The notes: a model not told the origin generated them from the sequence alone. A DNA stretch of 41,951 bases from Candidatus Parabeggiatoa sp. nov. 3 (GCA_003645185.1 QNEL01000005.1:1-41951), one strand, 5' to 3'; shown: positions 8,373 through 16,992, counted from the first letter of the stretch. Translations and numbers: made by a program.

Positions 8373-9431
8373 ATGTATCGTATTTGCAATGTAAAAAAGG
8401 ACGATTATCATGGAATCTCTTCGTTGCTGACTCAACATTACGGAAAGTTGCCTGAATTCTGGAAAAATAGGTTCAAGGTGTGGTGGGACGAGAATCCAGC
8501 CTTTTTCTCCTTTTCTGATCAGGTACGAGGGTGGGCACTGAAGAAAGGTGACGATATCGTAGGTTTTTTGGGTAATATTCCCACGAAATTCCAATTTTGT
8601 GGAGAAATAGTGGAAGCGTGTAATGGGACATCATGGTTTGTAGCGTCTGAGCATAGAAACCATGGGATCAAACTGTTTTTCCATTTATTGCGAACTCCCA
8701 ATTCCCCTGTTTTCATTACCACGCCAAATGAAACCACTTTAAACATAATCAAACAGTTAAAAATTCCGTTGATACCGAGGGGAAGTGATGATGGAAAGAA
8801 AACTGTATCGGGTTTGCCTCTGGTGCCGATGCACCAACTTTCAAAGGATGGTTGGAACATCCGTGAAGCTGATATAGAAGGGCTCTCACGAGAGTTTTTG
8901 GATAAGTTGAGTATGGGATACCACGCCAATAAAAACCAATTGTCTGGAATTGAACAAGTCACAGAGGCGGGTGTTTGCTTCGATGATCTGTGGACACGAA
9001 CTAAAGAAATATACCAAGCCACCAACTCACGCGATGCAGATACCATCAACTGGCTTCTTGCTAATGGAAATCATAAGATGACAGTTTTTGGTTATTTCAA
9101 GAACAAAAGACTATTAGGCTATATTGTCGTTCATGAAAACCAGAAGAAGGGCATCATTCAGTGCAATGATATTTGGATATATCCCGAAGCTGGCGATATT
9201 GTAGATTATTTTGTGAACTTCTTGTTTTATTATGGCAAAGAGAAGGGCTTTAAGCTCCTTTTGTTTCCCCATTTTAATGAAAAACTCGGTTTCTATCTTA
9301 AAAACTTGGGCCTATTTACGGTCGATTTGGGAGACCGTGTTGATTATCTTTATATGCCCAAGTCTCTAATGGCTGTTACCCACGAAAACTCCTATTTTTG
9401 TGATTTACAGGGAGACTATCGTATTTGGTAA
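8373..9431 (+). CDS. GNAT-superfamily acyltransferase-like protein
   Basis: A 352-residue protein. The N-terminal half has the GNAT layout: GDDIVGFLGNIPTKF (strands 2-3), then a strand-loop-helix, CNGTSWFVASEHRNHGIKL, where the acyl-CoA or acyl-pantetheine pyrophosphate normally binds (R/Q-x-x-G/A-like RNHGI). The C-terminal half (about 200-330) repeats an acyltransferase-like pattern with KRLLGYIVV and DIWIYPEAGD, so a double-GNAT architecture is likely. Its position after the carrier protein suggests it moves the carrier-bound acyl group onto an amine, perhaps the amino group installed by the DegT enzyme. An AGGA ribosome site precedes the ATG. A 15-codon copy of its start survives as a remnant at 12711-12758. 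Confidence 0.7.
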   Translation: MYRICNVKKDDYHGISSLLTQHYGKLPEFWKNRFKVWWDENPAFFSFSDQVRGWALKKGDDIVGFLGNIPTKFQFCGEIVEACNGTSWFVASEHRNHGIKLFFHLLRTPNSPVFITTPNETTLNIIKQLKIPLIPRGSDDGKKTVSGLPLVPMHQLSKDGWNIREADIEGLSREFLDKLSMGYHANKNQLSGIEQVTEAGVCFDDLWTRTKEIYQATNSRDADTINWLLANGNHKMTVFGYFKNKRLLGYIVVHENQKKGIIQCNDIWIYPEAGDIVDYFVNFLFYYGKEKGFKLLLFPHFNEKLGFYLKNLGLFTVDLGDRVDYLYMPKSLMAVTHENSYFCDLQGDYRIW

Positions 9432-9467
9432 TGAATAAAATTAACAAGGAAAAACCGTAATATTAGA

Positions 9468-11390
9468 ATGAACATATTTTCTAAATTAGAATCTTGGAAT
9501 GACTCTAAAGCCAGAGAAAGTTTGATTGCTATGTTTGAGTCTTACCAAACAGAAGAGGTCATTCTTATTGTACCACCTGTTGCACACCTTGACAGACCCT
9601 CTTTGGCTCTCCATATTTTACAGGCTTGTGCTGCAAAGTACGCCGGTACCGGAGTGAGTGTCTTTTATGGTAATATCGCCTTTGGTGCTTGGATTGGTGA
9701 AGAAATCAATAATATGTTTTCTTATCTAAGCCCAAGTTATTTATTGTCTGAACGTCTGTTTGCTGAAACTGCATACGGAAATTCACTGCTGGGCAAAAAT
9801 GCTGAAGTTGCTTTCAATGCAATGTTAAGAGACTATTCCAAGAGTGAAGACAATTGTGTACTGAGTTTTTCTGATCTTCAAACATTGGCTCTGGAAGCTA
9901 AACATTGGGTTAGTGATATAGCAAAACTGGTGGTCAGTAAAGCTCCAAAGGTTGTAGGATGTAGCACTAGTTTTGAACAGACAGCTGCAAGTGTTGCGCT
10001 CCTCAATGCTATTAAAGATTTGTCTCCTGAGACAATAACTATTATAGGGGGACCAAACTGTGCAGCAGATATGGCTGAGGGTGTGGCATCACTGAGTGCT
10101 TCTATTGATTACATTTTTTCCGGTGACGGTGAGATTGTATTTCCAACTTTCCTTAAACAAATGAAGGCTGGTAATTTATCAAAAGATAGAATTATCAGAA
10201 GTTTACCATGCCTTGATATGGATTTGATTCCAACACCAAACTATAAAGAATTTTATGATCAGTTATCGTATTTAATTGAACCTTTACCTCGTGATCTTTG
10301 CATACCATTTGAGAGCAGTCGAGGTTGCTGGTGGGGAGAGAAGCACCAATGTACCTTCTGCGGTCTTAATAGTAATAATTTGAAATATAGAAAAAAATCA
10401 CCAATCCGTGTTGTAGAGGAATTAGAAGAACTGGTCACGTCTTATCCCGCGAAAATACTAGCGGCGTATGATAGTATCATGCCTCAATCTTATTACACGG
10501 AATTTTTGCCTCTCATAAAAGATAGGTTTAATGAGTTTGGGATATTTTATGAACAGAGGTCTAACATCAATCTAAAGCAGATGGGGCAACTCAAAGAGGC
10601 AAAGGTAGATATAATACAACCGGGTATAGAAGCTATCTCAACATCTTTATTAAAGCGTATGAATAAAGGTATTAGAACCTTTCAGAATATAGCCACCATG
10701 CGTTATGCACGCATATTTGATGTTGCGATCAATTGGAATCTATTGTACGGTTTTCCAGGAGATCAGAAAGAGGACTATGAAGAAACATTACGTTATCTTC
10801 CTCTGTTGCATCACCTTACACCGCCTATATTATTTAGTGTTAAAATTGAACGATTCAGCCTGTATTTTTACAAACCTTCTGAATTTGGCATCAAAAATCT
10901 AAGGCCATTAGATTCTTATTCTGAGGTTTTACCAGAACATGTGGACCCAAGAAAAATAGCTTATCGCTTTACCTGTGAGTATGATAGTGGTTCTCTGGAA
11001 AATCCGGAGATTATTGATAAGCTTAAAAATGAGATAACGTTATGGCGATCTAAATGGTTACCAAAGGAAGAGATTAATGATCCCAGAGTTATTTCTCCTC
11101 CTGAAAAGGAGGAAACTCTTCCAGCACTAAAGGTAACCAAAGTGGCAAATGACAAATATACTCTTGTGGACACTCGTGGTATTGCAGAAAATATGAATAC
11201 GCAGACTATCAGTCACGAACAGGCCTACGCAGCATTAGTTACCATGTCGTTAAAAAAATTAGCGATTTCTAGGGAAGTGCATCAGTGGGCTATTGCTAAT
11301 AAAGTTGCCATTGAAATAGATGGTATGCATGTGGCATTGGCAACAGCTAATCCTGATTTATTGGGCGTTTTTGAGGCGCAAAATACTTAA
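9468..11390 (+). CDS. B12-binding-type radical SAM enzyme (RiPP-maturation protein 1-like)
   Basis: A 640-residue protein. Residues about 150-235 form a cobalamin-binding-like Rossmann domain (VVGCSTSFEQ, TIIGGPNCAADMAEG). The radical SAM cluster motif is C287-x7-C295-x2-C298 in SSRGCWWGEKHQCTFCGLN. This spacing and the flanking SRGCWWGE are distinctive of the family annotated as RiPP maturation radical SAM protein 1. Downstream, IQPGIEAIS and NWNLLYGFPGD match the SAM-binding strands. I found no obvious RiPP precursor gene nearby, so here the enzyme may act on the carrier-bound or sugar-like product instead. A methylation, rearrangement or epimerisation would each fit. The final 20 codons are duplicated in degraded form at 12579-12653. 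Confidence 0.88.
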   Translation: MNIFSKLESWNDSKARESLIAMFESYQTEEVILIVPPVAHLDRPSLALHILQACAAKYAGTGVSVFYGNIAFGAWIGEEINNMFSYLSPSYLLSERLFAETAYGNSLLGKNAEVAFNAMLRDYSKSEDNCVLSFSDLQTLALEAKHWVSDIAKLVVSKAPKVVGCSTSFEQTAASVALLNAIKDLSPETITIIGGPNCAADMAEGVASLSASIDYIFSGDGEIVFPTFLKQMKAGNLSKDRIIRSLPCLDMDLIPTPNYKEFYDQLSYLIEPLPRDLCIPFESSRGCWWGEKHQCTFCGLNSNNLKYRKKSPIRVVEELEELVTSYPAKILAAYDSIMPQSYYTEFLPLIKDRFNEFGIFYEQRSNINLKQMGQLKEAKVDIIQPGIEAISTSLLKRMNKGIRTFQNIATMRYARIFDVAINWNLLYGFPGDQKEDYEETLRYLPLLHHLTPPILFSVKIERFSLYFYKPSEFGIKNLRPLDSYSEVLPEHVDPRKIAYRFTCEYDSGSLENPEIIDKLKNEITLWRSKWLPKEEINDPRVISPPEKEETLPALKVTKVANDKYTLVDTRGIAENMNTQTISHEQAYAALVTMSLKKLAISREVHQWAIANKVAIEIDGMHVALATANPDLLGVFEAQNT

Positions 11391-11485
11391 AACCTGAGTT
11401 ACGCACAATTTAAAATGAACGATGCGGGAACAAGTTTGCAACCAGTTCCTGAACGTTTTTTCCGGCTTGTCTTAAAATGTTGCGA

Positions 11486-11504
11486 GCGGGTTTACAAAAC
11501 CCGC
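11486..11504 (+). other. Perfect 8-bp hairpin downstream of the cluster
   Basis: GCGGGTTT-ACA-AAACCCGC forms a strong stem-loop about 95 bases after the radical SAM stop codon. There is no T-tract, so it may be an RNA stabiliser, a Rho-assisted end or part of a repeat rather than a classic intrinsic terminator. The surrounding 11391-11620 stretch otherwise shows no convincing gene. Confidence 0.45.
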
Positions 11505-11620
11505 CCAGCAAGGAGATACTGGAACTCAAATATCTCTATATACCAAAAAATTCTATTTTTACTAAAATTTCGTGAAGGATGCCCAAATGTTAAATTTGCT
11601 TAGGATAAAAAGGAGAAGCA

Positions 11621-12559
11621 ATGGTAAAGAAGACGCTTGGAAACAACAATGAACTTGAAGTGAGTACCCTGTGTCACGGAACGGATCACTTCGGCAGCCG
11701 GGTCGATTATGAAACCTCTACGGCCATACTCGATCGGTATGTCGCAGCGGGGGAAAATTTTCTGGACACCTCGAATTTTTATGCAGCGTGGATTGAAGGA
11801 TTTAAAGGCGGAGAATCAGAAACGCTGATCGGCAAGTGGATAAAAGAGCGAAAAAACCGCGATCAGCTTATTATTGCTACGAAAGTGGGTGTTCCCTATC
11901 AGGATGTGCCGATGGGCGCAAAAGCAAAGATCATTGAAATGGAAGCCGAAAAAAGCCTAAAACGGCTGGGTATTGATACGATCGATATGTATTATACCCA
12001 TTTGGATGACCGGTCTACGCCTTTTGAAGAGCAACTCGAAGCGATGGATAAGCTGGTGAAAGCCGGTAAGGTCAGATGCATCGGTGCGTGCAATATTCTG
12101 GCATGGCGTCTGGAAGAAGCCCGGAATGTCAGTTTGAGCAATGGTTTTCCGCTTCATTCCTGCGTAGAACAGCGATATACCTATTTAAGACCGAAGGTAA
12201 ATGCCAATTTCGGTGGCCAAGTCTCCACTAATAGCGATCTGCTTGATTACTGCCGAAGCCGAAACTTGCAGTTGATTGCCTACTCACCGCTGCTTCACGG
12301 CGCGTATATGCGGAATGATCGTCCCTTGCCGCCCCAATACCAGCATGCTGATTCGGATGTCCGAATGGAAGCACTTAAAGCAGTTGCTGAAGAGCTAAAT
12401 GCCACACTCAATCAGATTGTTATCGCTTGGCTGATGCACCAAAATATCATACCTATCATTGGCGCAAGTCGCGTTGAGCAAATTGAGCAGAATTTGGGTT
12501 GTCTGGACATAAATCTGACTGAAGCGCAAATGAAGACGTTAAATCGGGCAGGCATTTAA
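11621..12559 (+). CDS. Aldo/keto reductase
   Basis: A 312-residue NADPH-dependent oxidoreductase of the AKR superfamily, full length. The catalytic tetrad is visible: D49 and Y54 in FLDTSNFY, K88 in IIATKVG, and H127 in MYYTHLDD. The cofactor segment IPIIGASRVEQIEQNL (near residue 285) is the usual Gly-x-Ser/Arg phosphate-binding region. A textbook AGGAG ribosome site precedes the ATG. Counting a few lines by hand gives about 50-55% GC here against about 40% in the radical SAM gene, so this gene may have arrived separately. It sits between the intact radical SAM gene and the remnant of a second copy. It could supply a reduction step for the cluster or be an unrelated insertion. Confidence 0.92.
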   Translation: MVKKTLGNNNELEVSTLCHGTDHFGSRVDYETSTAILDRYVAAGENFLDTSNFYAAWIEGFKGGESETLIGKWIKERKNRDQLIIATKVGVPYQDVPMGAKAKIIEMEAEKSLKRLGIDTIDMYYTHLDDRSTPFEEQLEAMDKLVKAGKVRCIGACNILAWRLEEARNVSLSNGFPLHSCVEQRYTYLRPKVNANFGGQVSTNSDLLDYCRSRNLQLIAYSPLLHGAYMRNDRPLPPQYQHADSDVRMEALKAVAEELNATLNQIVIAWLMHQNIIPIIGASRVEQIEQNLGCLDINLTEAQMKTLNRAGI

Positions 12560-12578
12560 CGGCTCTATCTAATTTCCT

Positions 12579-12653
12579 TATATGGCATTGGCAAAATAGC
12601 TAGCTGACCCTGATTTATTGAGCGTTTTTGAGGCGCAAAATAAATACTTAAAA
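12579..12653 (+). pseudogene. Remnant of the 3' end of a second radical SAM gene
   Basis: This stretch matches the last ~65 bases of the radical SAM gene (11330-11390) closely. TGGCATTGGCAA and CCTGATTTATTG are shared, as is GCGTTTTTGAGGCGCAAAAT. The copy has an in-frame TAG and has lost the original stop position. It translates as ALAK-stop-LADPDLLSVFEAQN against ALATANPDLLGVFEAQN in the intact gene. Confidence 0.85.
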
Positions 12654-12710
12654 TTTTATATTCAAACGTTTATTTTACTTATAACGTAAATGCCCGTTAG
12701 GAGATGAAAA

Positions 12711-12758
12711 GTGTATTGTATTTGCAATGTAAAAACGGACGATTATCCTGGGATATAA
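12711..12758 (+). pseudogene. Remnant of the 5' start of a second GNAT gene
   Basis: GTG and the next 14 codons read VYCICNVKTDDYPGI before a TAA. The intact GNAT gene at 8373 reads MYRICNVKKDDYHGI. The upstream 25 bases, including a TTAGGAGATG ribosome-site region, also resemble the leader of the intact gene. This is the truncated head of a paralogue, directly after the radical SAM remnant. Confidence 0.85.
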
Positions 12759-12827
12759 ACAAACCCCAAGTATTTAAATACAATATTATACTTTTTGTGC
12801 TTTTTGTGAAATACAAAGGAAATTGAT

Positions 12828-13385
12828 ATGAAAAGAATAACTTTTTTTGGTTCTGGAACCGAAATTGAATCTATAGAGGGAGCTATTCCTGATTTTGAGA
12901 ATGTCGTTGATGTAATTAAGGATTACTACCACACGCTAGTCTATGGAGGAACCAATATTGGATACATGAATTTTTTTGCCGAGCAATGCAGAACACAGGG
13001 CATGGAAATTGAATCTGTGATTCCAGTTTGGTTCGCTGAAAAGTATCCAAATATAGTGTGCAACAAATCTGATACACAAATATTGGTAGATTCCTTGTCA
13101 AAGCGAAAACTACGACTGATGGAAACAGATGCGATTATTTGTTACCCCGGAGGTGTTGGTACTTTTGATGAAATGTTTGATGTGCTTGCAAGGATATCAC
13201 TCGGTGAATTAAAACAAACGCCCATGTTTATCTATAATTTTGAACGATTCTACTCTCCTCTTCTTTTGCAAATGGAATATGGTATTAAGACAAAATATAT
13301 AAAGGAAGCAGCGCTGGAATCCGTGTATACTTTTGAACATAGCAACCAGTTGCGTTCGGTTCTGAAGAATCTAAACGATAAATGA
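12828..13385 (+). CDS. LOG-family (lysine decarboxylase-like) nucleotide phosphoribohydrolase
   Basis: A 185-residue Rossmann-fold protein of normal LOG length. ITFFGSG is the first phosphate-binding strand and loop, LVYGGTNIGYM is the second glycine loop, and YPGGVGTFDEMFDVL matches the diagnostic PGGxGTxxE motif that binds the nucleotide 5'-phosphate. Family members hydrolyse the N-glycosidic bond of nucleoside 5'-monophosphates (cytokinin riboside monophosphate in plants, AMP-like substrates in bacteria). An AAAGGA ribosome site precedes the ATG. It lies just after the cassette remnants, on the same strand, so it may once have belonged to the biosynthetic cluster. A free-standing housekeeping or stress role is equally possible. 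Confidence 0.87.
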   Translation: MKRITFFGSGTEIESIEGAIPDFENVVDVIKDYYHTLVYGGTNIGYMNFFAEQCRTQGMEIESVIPVWFAEKYPNIVCNKSDTQILVDSLSKRKLRLMETDAIICYPGGVGTFDEMFDVLARISLGELKQTPMFIYNFERFYSPLLLQMEYGIKTKYIKEAALESVYTFEHSNQLRSVLKNLNDK

Positions 13386-13484
13386 AAATTGGAGCTTGGA
13401 ACTTGATTTATTTGACTTCATAAAGTCATCAAAGGATGGTTGCTTACGATTCATGAAAATAATTACTATTGAGGAGCAAGAATC

Positions 13485-15584
13485 ATGCTGATCCAACTCT
13501 TGTTGGTGAGTACTGGAGGATATTGGTACTTACAGCGACGGAAGCAAAGAACAATACAACATAAATTAGAACCCATTGCTAGGAAGGAAGAGTCAACCAG
13601 AAGATCAGCAACTTCCTTTAGTACTGTCCATTTACTGGAGGATATCAAGAATGCGCTGTTGGTAGATGGTCGCCAGCAATTACAGATGAGTCTTGATCCT
13701 AAATTACGTGAATCTATTGAAGAAGAACATCGAAAGAAAAGGCGAATTTTTCTATTTTCGTCTGGTGCCATAGGACTGGCTCTCTTGAGTAGTGTTTACC
13801 CATCCTTTTTTGTCCTTGGTAGCATGGGGGCTATTTATCTGTCACGCCATCTCCTTCAACTTCTCAGGGAGGATTTCAAGGGAGGACGTTACTTGACGGT
13901 TCCTCTGATTGCCACCGTCTCAATGGCTGGCTTGATTATCACCGGACACTTGGTTTTGGCGACTGCCATGGGACTCCTTGGTAGTTTTTTTGCAGCAATC
14001 TTAGCTCGGGTGGAAAACAAGTCAAATGAACAGTTAACCCAGGTATTTACTGGACATGCTGACAATGTTTGGGTACTGAAGGATGATGTCGAGATCCAAA
14101 TCAGTTTCCATGACATCCAACCCAATGATATCATAGTTGTCAACTCTGGAGAAGTCATTCCTGTGGATGGAGTAGTTCATTCTGGAATGGGTGAGGTTGA
14201 CCAGCACATCCTGACGGGTGAAAGTCAGCCAATCGAAAAATTAGTTGGTGCTCCAGTGTTCGCTTCAACTCTGCTGCTGTCTGGCTCCCTTCTCATTCAA
14301 GTGGAAACTAGCGGTGAACTCACGGTAGCCGCCAAGATTGGCCAGATACTTAACCAGACTCAAAGTTACAGTAAAACTTTGATGGTTCGTGGGCGTGAAC
14401 TAGCCAATCGCTATGTGCCAGTCACTTTGGGAATCAGTGCTTTTACCTTTTTTGTGTTGGGATCCCAGCCTGCGTTAGCTGTCACATGGGCTGCACTAGG
14501 GGCAACCATGGAAGGCTTGGGACCGCTTAGTATATTGAGTTATCTGCAAATCCTATCACAAAATGCTATCCTAGTTAAGGATGGGCGAATATTTGAATCC
14601 TTGCGGCAAGTGGATACCGTCGTCTTTGATAAGACTGGTACCTTAACCTTGGAACAGCCAACTGTAGGCAATATTCATGTGATAGATGGTTTCGATACAA
14701 TAAGTGTGTTGCGTTATGCTGCTGCTGCCGAATATCGTCAGCCACATCCCACTGCTAAAGCCATACAAGCCAAAGCGATAGAAGAACAACTAGATTTACC
14801 TGGACTAGACGATGCCAGTTATGAAGTTGGTTATGGCATTAAAGCAAAGATTGATAAAAAAGTCATACGGGTTGGCAGTGCCCGTTTCCTAGAACGCGAA
14901 GGTATTGAGTTGCCTGAAACCGTTCGTACCATCCAACTGCAGGCGGAACGGGACAGTTATTCCCTCATCTATGTCGCGATAGGTCAGCAGCTTGCAGGTA
15001 TCCTGGAAATGCAGCCTACTCTTCGTCCAGAAGCCAAACGTGTTGTTCGCTACCTGAAACAGCGTGGTATAGAACTGTATATTATCTCAGGGGACCATGA
15101 AGCCCCGACTCGAAATATGGCTAAAATACTGGATATCGAGCATTACGTTGCCGAAACTCTGCCGGAAAATAAGGCTACGTTAGTGAAGCAATTACGTGAA
15201 GAAGGCCGTTTTGTTTGTTTTATTGGTGATGGCATTAATGATGCCATTGCCCTGAAATCGGCGCAAGTATCTGTTTCCCTTAAAGGTGCTTCAAGTGCCG
15301 CTACTGATACCGCACAGATCATTTTTATGGATGGAACCTTGAGTCGATTGGAGCAACTCTTCCAGTTAGTGGATGAGTTTGAAGGCACTATGGAGAAAAA
15401 CATGGCCATTAGTATGATACCTGGCATAATTACTATCAGCGGAGTTTATTTACTGCGTTTTTGTGTTGCTACAGGAATGGGGCTTTTTTATTCTGGGATG
15501 ATTGCTGGAGTGGGGAATGCGCTTTGGCCTTTAGTTAAACATCAAAACACAACAGCAAATCAACAAGGTGAAAGGCATGACTAA
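13485..15584 (+). CDS. P1B-like P-type ATPase lacking the CPC motif
   Basis: A 699-residue membrane ATPase. The ATPase core is intact: TGES (244-247, actuator), FDKTGTLT (phosphorylated D382), QPHPTAKAI (the His-Pro nucleotide-domain motif typical of heavy-metal P1B pumps) and GDGINDAIALK (hinge). The transmembrane segment that should hold CPC reads ATMEGLGPLS (340-349), which aligns as TME in place of CPC. There is no N-terminal CxxC metal domain. Instead the first 85 residues hold a hydrophobic start and a charged cytoplasmic stretch, before hydrophobic segments near 88-120 and 138-175. GGAG precedes the ATG. Such CPx-less relatives are annotated simply as HAD-IC P-type ATPases, and the transported ion cannot be deduced. 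The C-terminus ends soon after the last hydrophobic segment, as in other P1B pumps. Confidence 0.88.
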   Translation: MLIQLLLVSTGGYWYLQRRKQRTIQHKLEPIARKEESTRRSATSFSTVHLLEDIKNALLVDGRQQLQMSLDPKLRESIEEEHRKKRRIFLFSSGAIGLALLSSVYPSFFVLGSMGAIYLSRHLLQLLREDFKGGRYLTVPLIATVSMAGLIITGHLVLATAMGLLGSFFAAILARVENKSNEQLTQVFTGHADNVWVLKDDVEIQISFHDIQPNDIIVVNSGEVIPVDGVVHSGMGEVDQHILTGESQPIEKLVGAPVFASTLLLSGSLLIQVETSGELTVAAKIGQILNQTQSYSKTLMVRGRELANRYVPVTLGISAFTFFVLGSQPALAVTWAALGATMEGLGPLSILSYLQILSQNAILVKDGRIFESLRQVDTVVFDKTGTLTLEQPTVGNIHVIDGFDTISVLRYAAAAEYRQPHPTAKAIQAKAIEEQLDLPGLDDASYEVGYGIKAKIDKKVIRVGSARFLEREGIELPETVRTIQLQAERDSYSLIYVAIGQQLAGILEMQPTLRPEAKRVVRYLKQRGIELYIISGDHEAPTRNMAKILDIEHYVAETLPENKATLVKQLREEGRFVCFIGDGINDAIALKSAQVSVSLKGASSAATDTAQIIFMDGTLSRLEQLFQLVDEFEGTMEKNMAISMIPGIITISGVYLLRFCVATGMGLFYSGMIAGVGNALWPLVKHQNTTANQQGERHD

Positions 15585-15639
15585 TAATATAATAGCGGGC
15601 TCCATCCCCAATGGCATTCGTTCCTCCTCAACCGGGTAA
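15577..15639 (+). pseudogene. Truncated 20-codon reading frame coupled to the ATPase
   Basis: An ATG overlaps the ATPase stop and has a reasonable AAGGTGAAAGG ribosome site, but the frame (MTNNIIAGSIPNG...) ends after 20 codons. It looks like the head of a gene that has been lost. It could equally be a fortuitous start. Confidence 0.25.
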
Positions 15640-15672
15640 GGTGCGTTAGCCCTCCGAGCTCACGCACTGTAA

Positions 15673-15819
15673 GATACGCGAAACTTTGTTCTTGGAGCAG
15701 GCAGTTTCTTCTGCATCACTCAGGCATTTGCAGAAGACAAATGGATGCTAACTTTAGAAAACGGTTCATCGCATGTTCAACAATGGAGTGTGCGGAATAT
15801 GCATGAGGTAGATGTGTAA
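15673..15819 (+). pseudogene. Possible remnant of a small exported protein
   Basis: The frame reads a hydrophobic stretch FVLGAGSFFCITQAFA, which looks like the end of a signal peptide with an A-x-A cleavage site, then EDKWMLTLENGSSHVQQW and a stop. No start codon remains in frame after the upstream TAA at 15670-15672, so an intact gene is unlikely. Coding content is weak evidence only. Confidence 0.3.
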
Positions 15820-15948
15820 TTATCCGGGCGAAGGCTCTAAATGACCTGACAAACCTCACCAATTAAAGTAGGGCACCCTACATGAGAATTCAAATTGAAT
15901 TCGATTTACATCAAATGGATAAAACTGTCGTATACAATTTGACGGATT

Positions 15949-16059
15949 GTAGCCCGTAGGTTGGACTAAGCTTGCGAAGTCCAACAATCATGTTAAAAAC
16001 TCAATTTATTTTTGGGTTTTGTTGGACTTCCTTCGTCAGTCCAACCTACTACGAGCTAC
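15949..16059. repeat. Palindromic GTAGGTTGGACT repeat element
   Basis: The left arm from 15949 (GTAGCCCGTAGGTTGGACT..., with GAAGTCCAACAA) pairs with the right arm 16019-16059 (TTGTTGGACTTC ... AGTCCAACCTAC). Parts of the same family recur at 27316-27347 and, in reverse orientation, at 27418-27431. This is a dispersed, non-coding palindromic repeat. Confidence 0.75.
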
Positions 16060-16253
16060 TCACGGGAACCTTTGCGATAGTCCTCGTTGAGTTTGGCCAT
16101 TTGGTTAATTTGATTGAATTTATCGCTAAGTGGCCACTCCAAAGGCCTACGCGAAATGATTTTGTAACAAACAATTAAACTTCATTCAATCGGGAAAGGC
16201 TATAGAGGGTGCGAAACGAGAATCAAGTTTAATGAAATTAATGTTCAAAGCAA

Positions 16254-16566
16254 CTAGTGCAGTAAAGCGGAAATGATCATACCACCCAGCCAACTAAAGC
16301 CAACAGCTAAAGCAGTTGTCTAAAAGCTAAAGTCACATAAAGGTGACTACATCCACACAATTATTATTGTTAGCATCATTTTTGTCAAAAAACGTTACTG
16401 TTAAAAGTTATCATTTGCGCTTTTTTGGAAGTCAAAATCCATTTAAAGCTGCCCGTTTTAGCAAAAATTTGAAGCATAATTAGTCACTTTTAAGTGACTT
16501 TAGCTTTTAGACAACTGCTTTAGCTGTTGGCTGGGTGGTCTGGATATTTCCGCTTTCCTGCACTAG
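16254..16566. mobile_element. MITE-like 313-bp element with ~90-bp terminal inverted repeats
   Basis: The left arm (16254-16349, starting CTAGTGCAG) and right arm (16481-16566, ending CTGCACTAG) are near-perfect reverse complements. The left arm carries an extra ~10-base internal duplication (CCAACTAAAG followed by CCAACAGCTAAAG). The interior of about 130 bases has no coding frame. The outermost CTAG on both ends may be a 4-bp target duplication. No transposase is encoded, so movement would depend on one supplied in trans. Confidence 0.8.
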
Positions 16567-16992
16567 GAAATTTAAATATGTTAAAAAAGTCGATAAAAAT
16601 CAGCCTGTATTTGTTGTTTATGGTGATTTCTATTAATGGGTATACTCAGAAAAATGAGGTGTCTAGTTAGGGGTTTATCTTGGGGGGTAAAAAGGAGGTT
16701 CTTTATGCGAAACGATAATTGATCCCGTTTTTATTCCCTCCATAAAAAACAATGAGTTATACTAAGTAGAAATCAACTCCGTGAAAATGTTGAAAAGCCT
16801 TATTAAATAAGGAGTTCCAATCATTTAAAAAAACTATTTTCACTGAAATGATTGGCGATTAGTATATATTCGTTAACAATTAAAAATTAACTATGTGCTG
16901 TGCGTTAACGAACAATACGAACATAACTGATTGTTTTTTATGAACTTCATAAAAACGGGAACAATTTGAGATAGCCATTGGAACTTCCTTTT
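16567..16992. other. Non-coding stretch with two small inverted repeats
   Basis: No gene is visible. CCAATCATTT (from 16816) pairs with AAATGATTGG (to 16853). TTCGTTAAC (16869-16877) pairs with GTTAACGAA (16904-16912). These may be operators or the edges of decayed insertion sequences. Neither has a T-tract of terminator type. Confidence 0.4.

Noticed and set aside
11486-11504. Intrinsic terminator after the biosynthetic cluster
   Set aside because: The stem is strong, but no T-tract follows, so I recorded it only as a hairpin.
11415-11603. A 62-codon frame as a RiPP precursor next to the radical SAM gene
   Set aside because: It crosses a strong hairpin, lacks a leader-like or core-like pattern, lies downstream of the enzyme and has no ribosome site.
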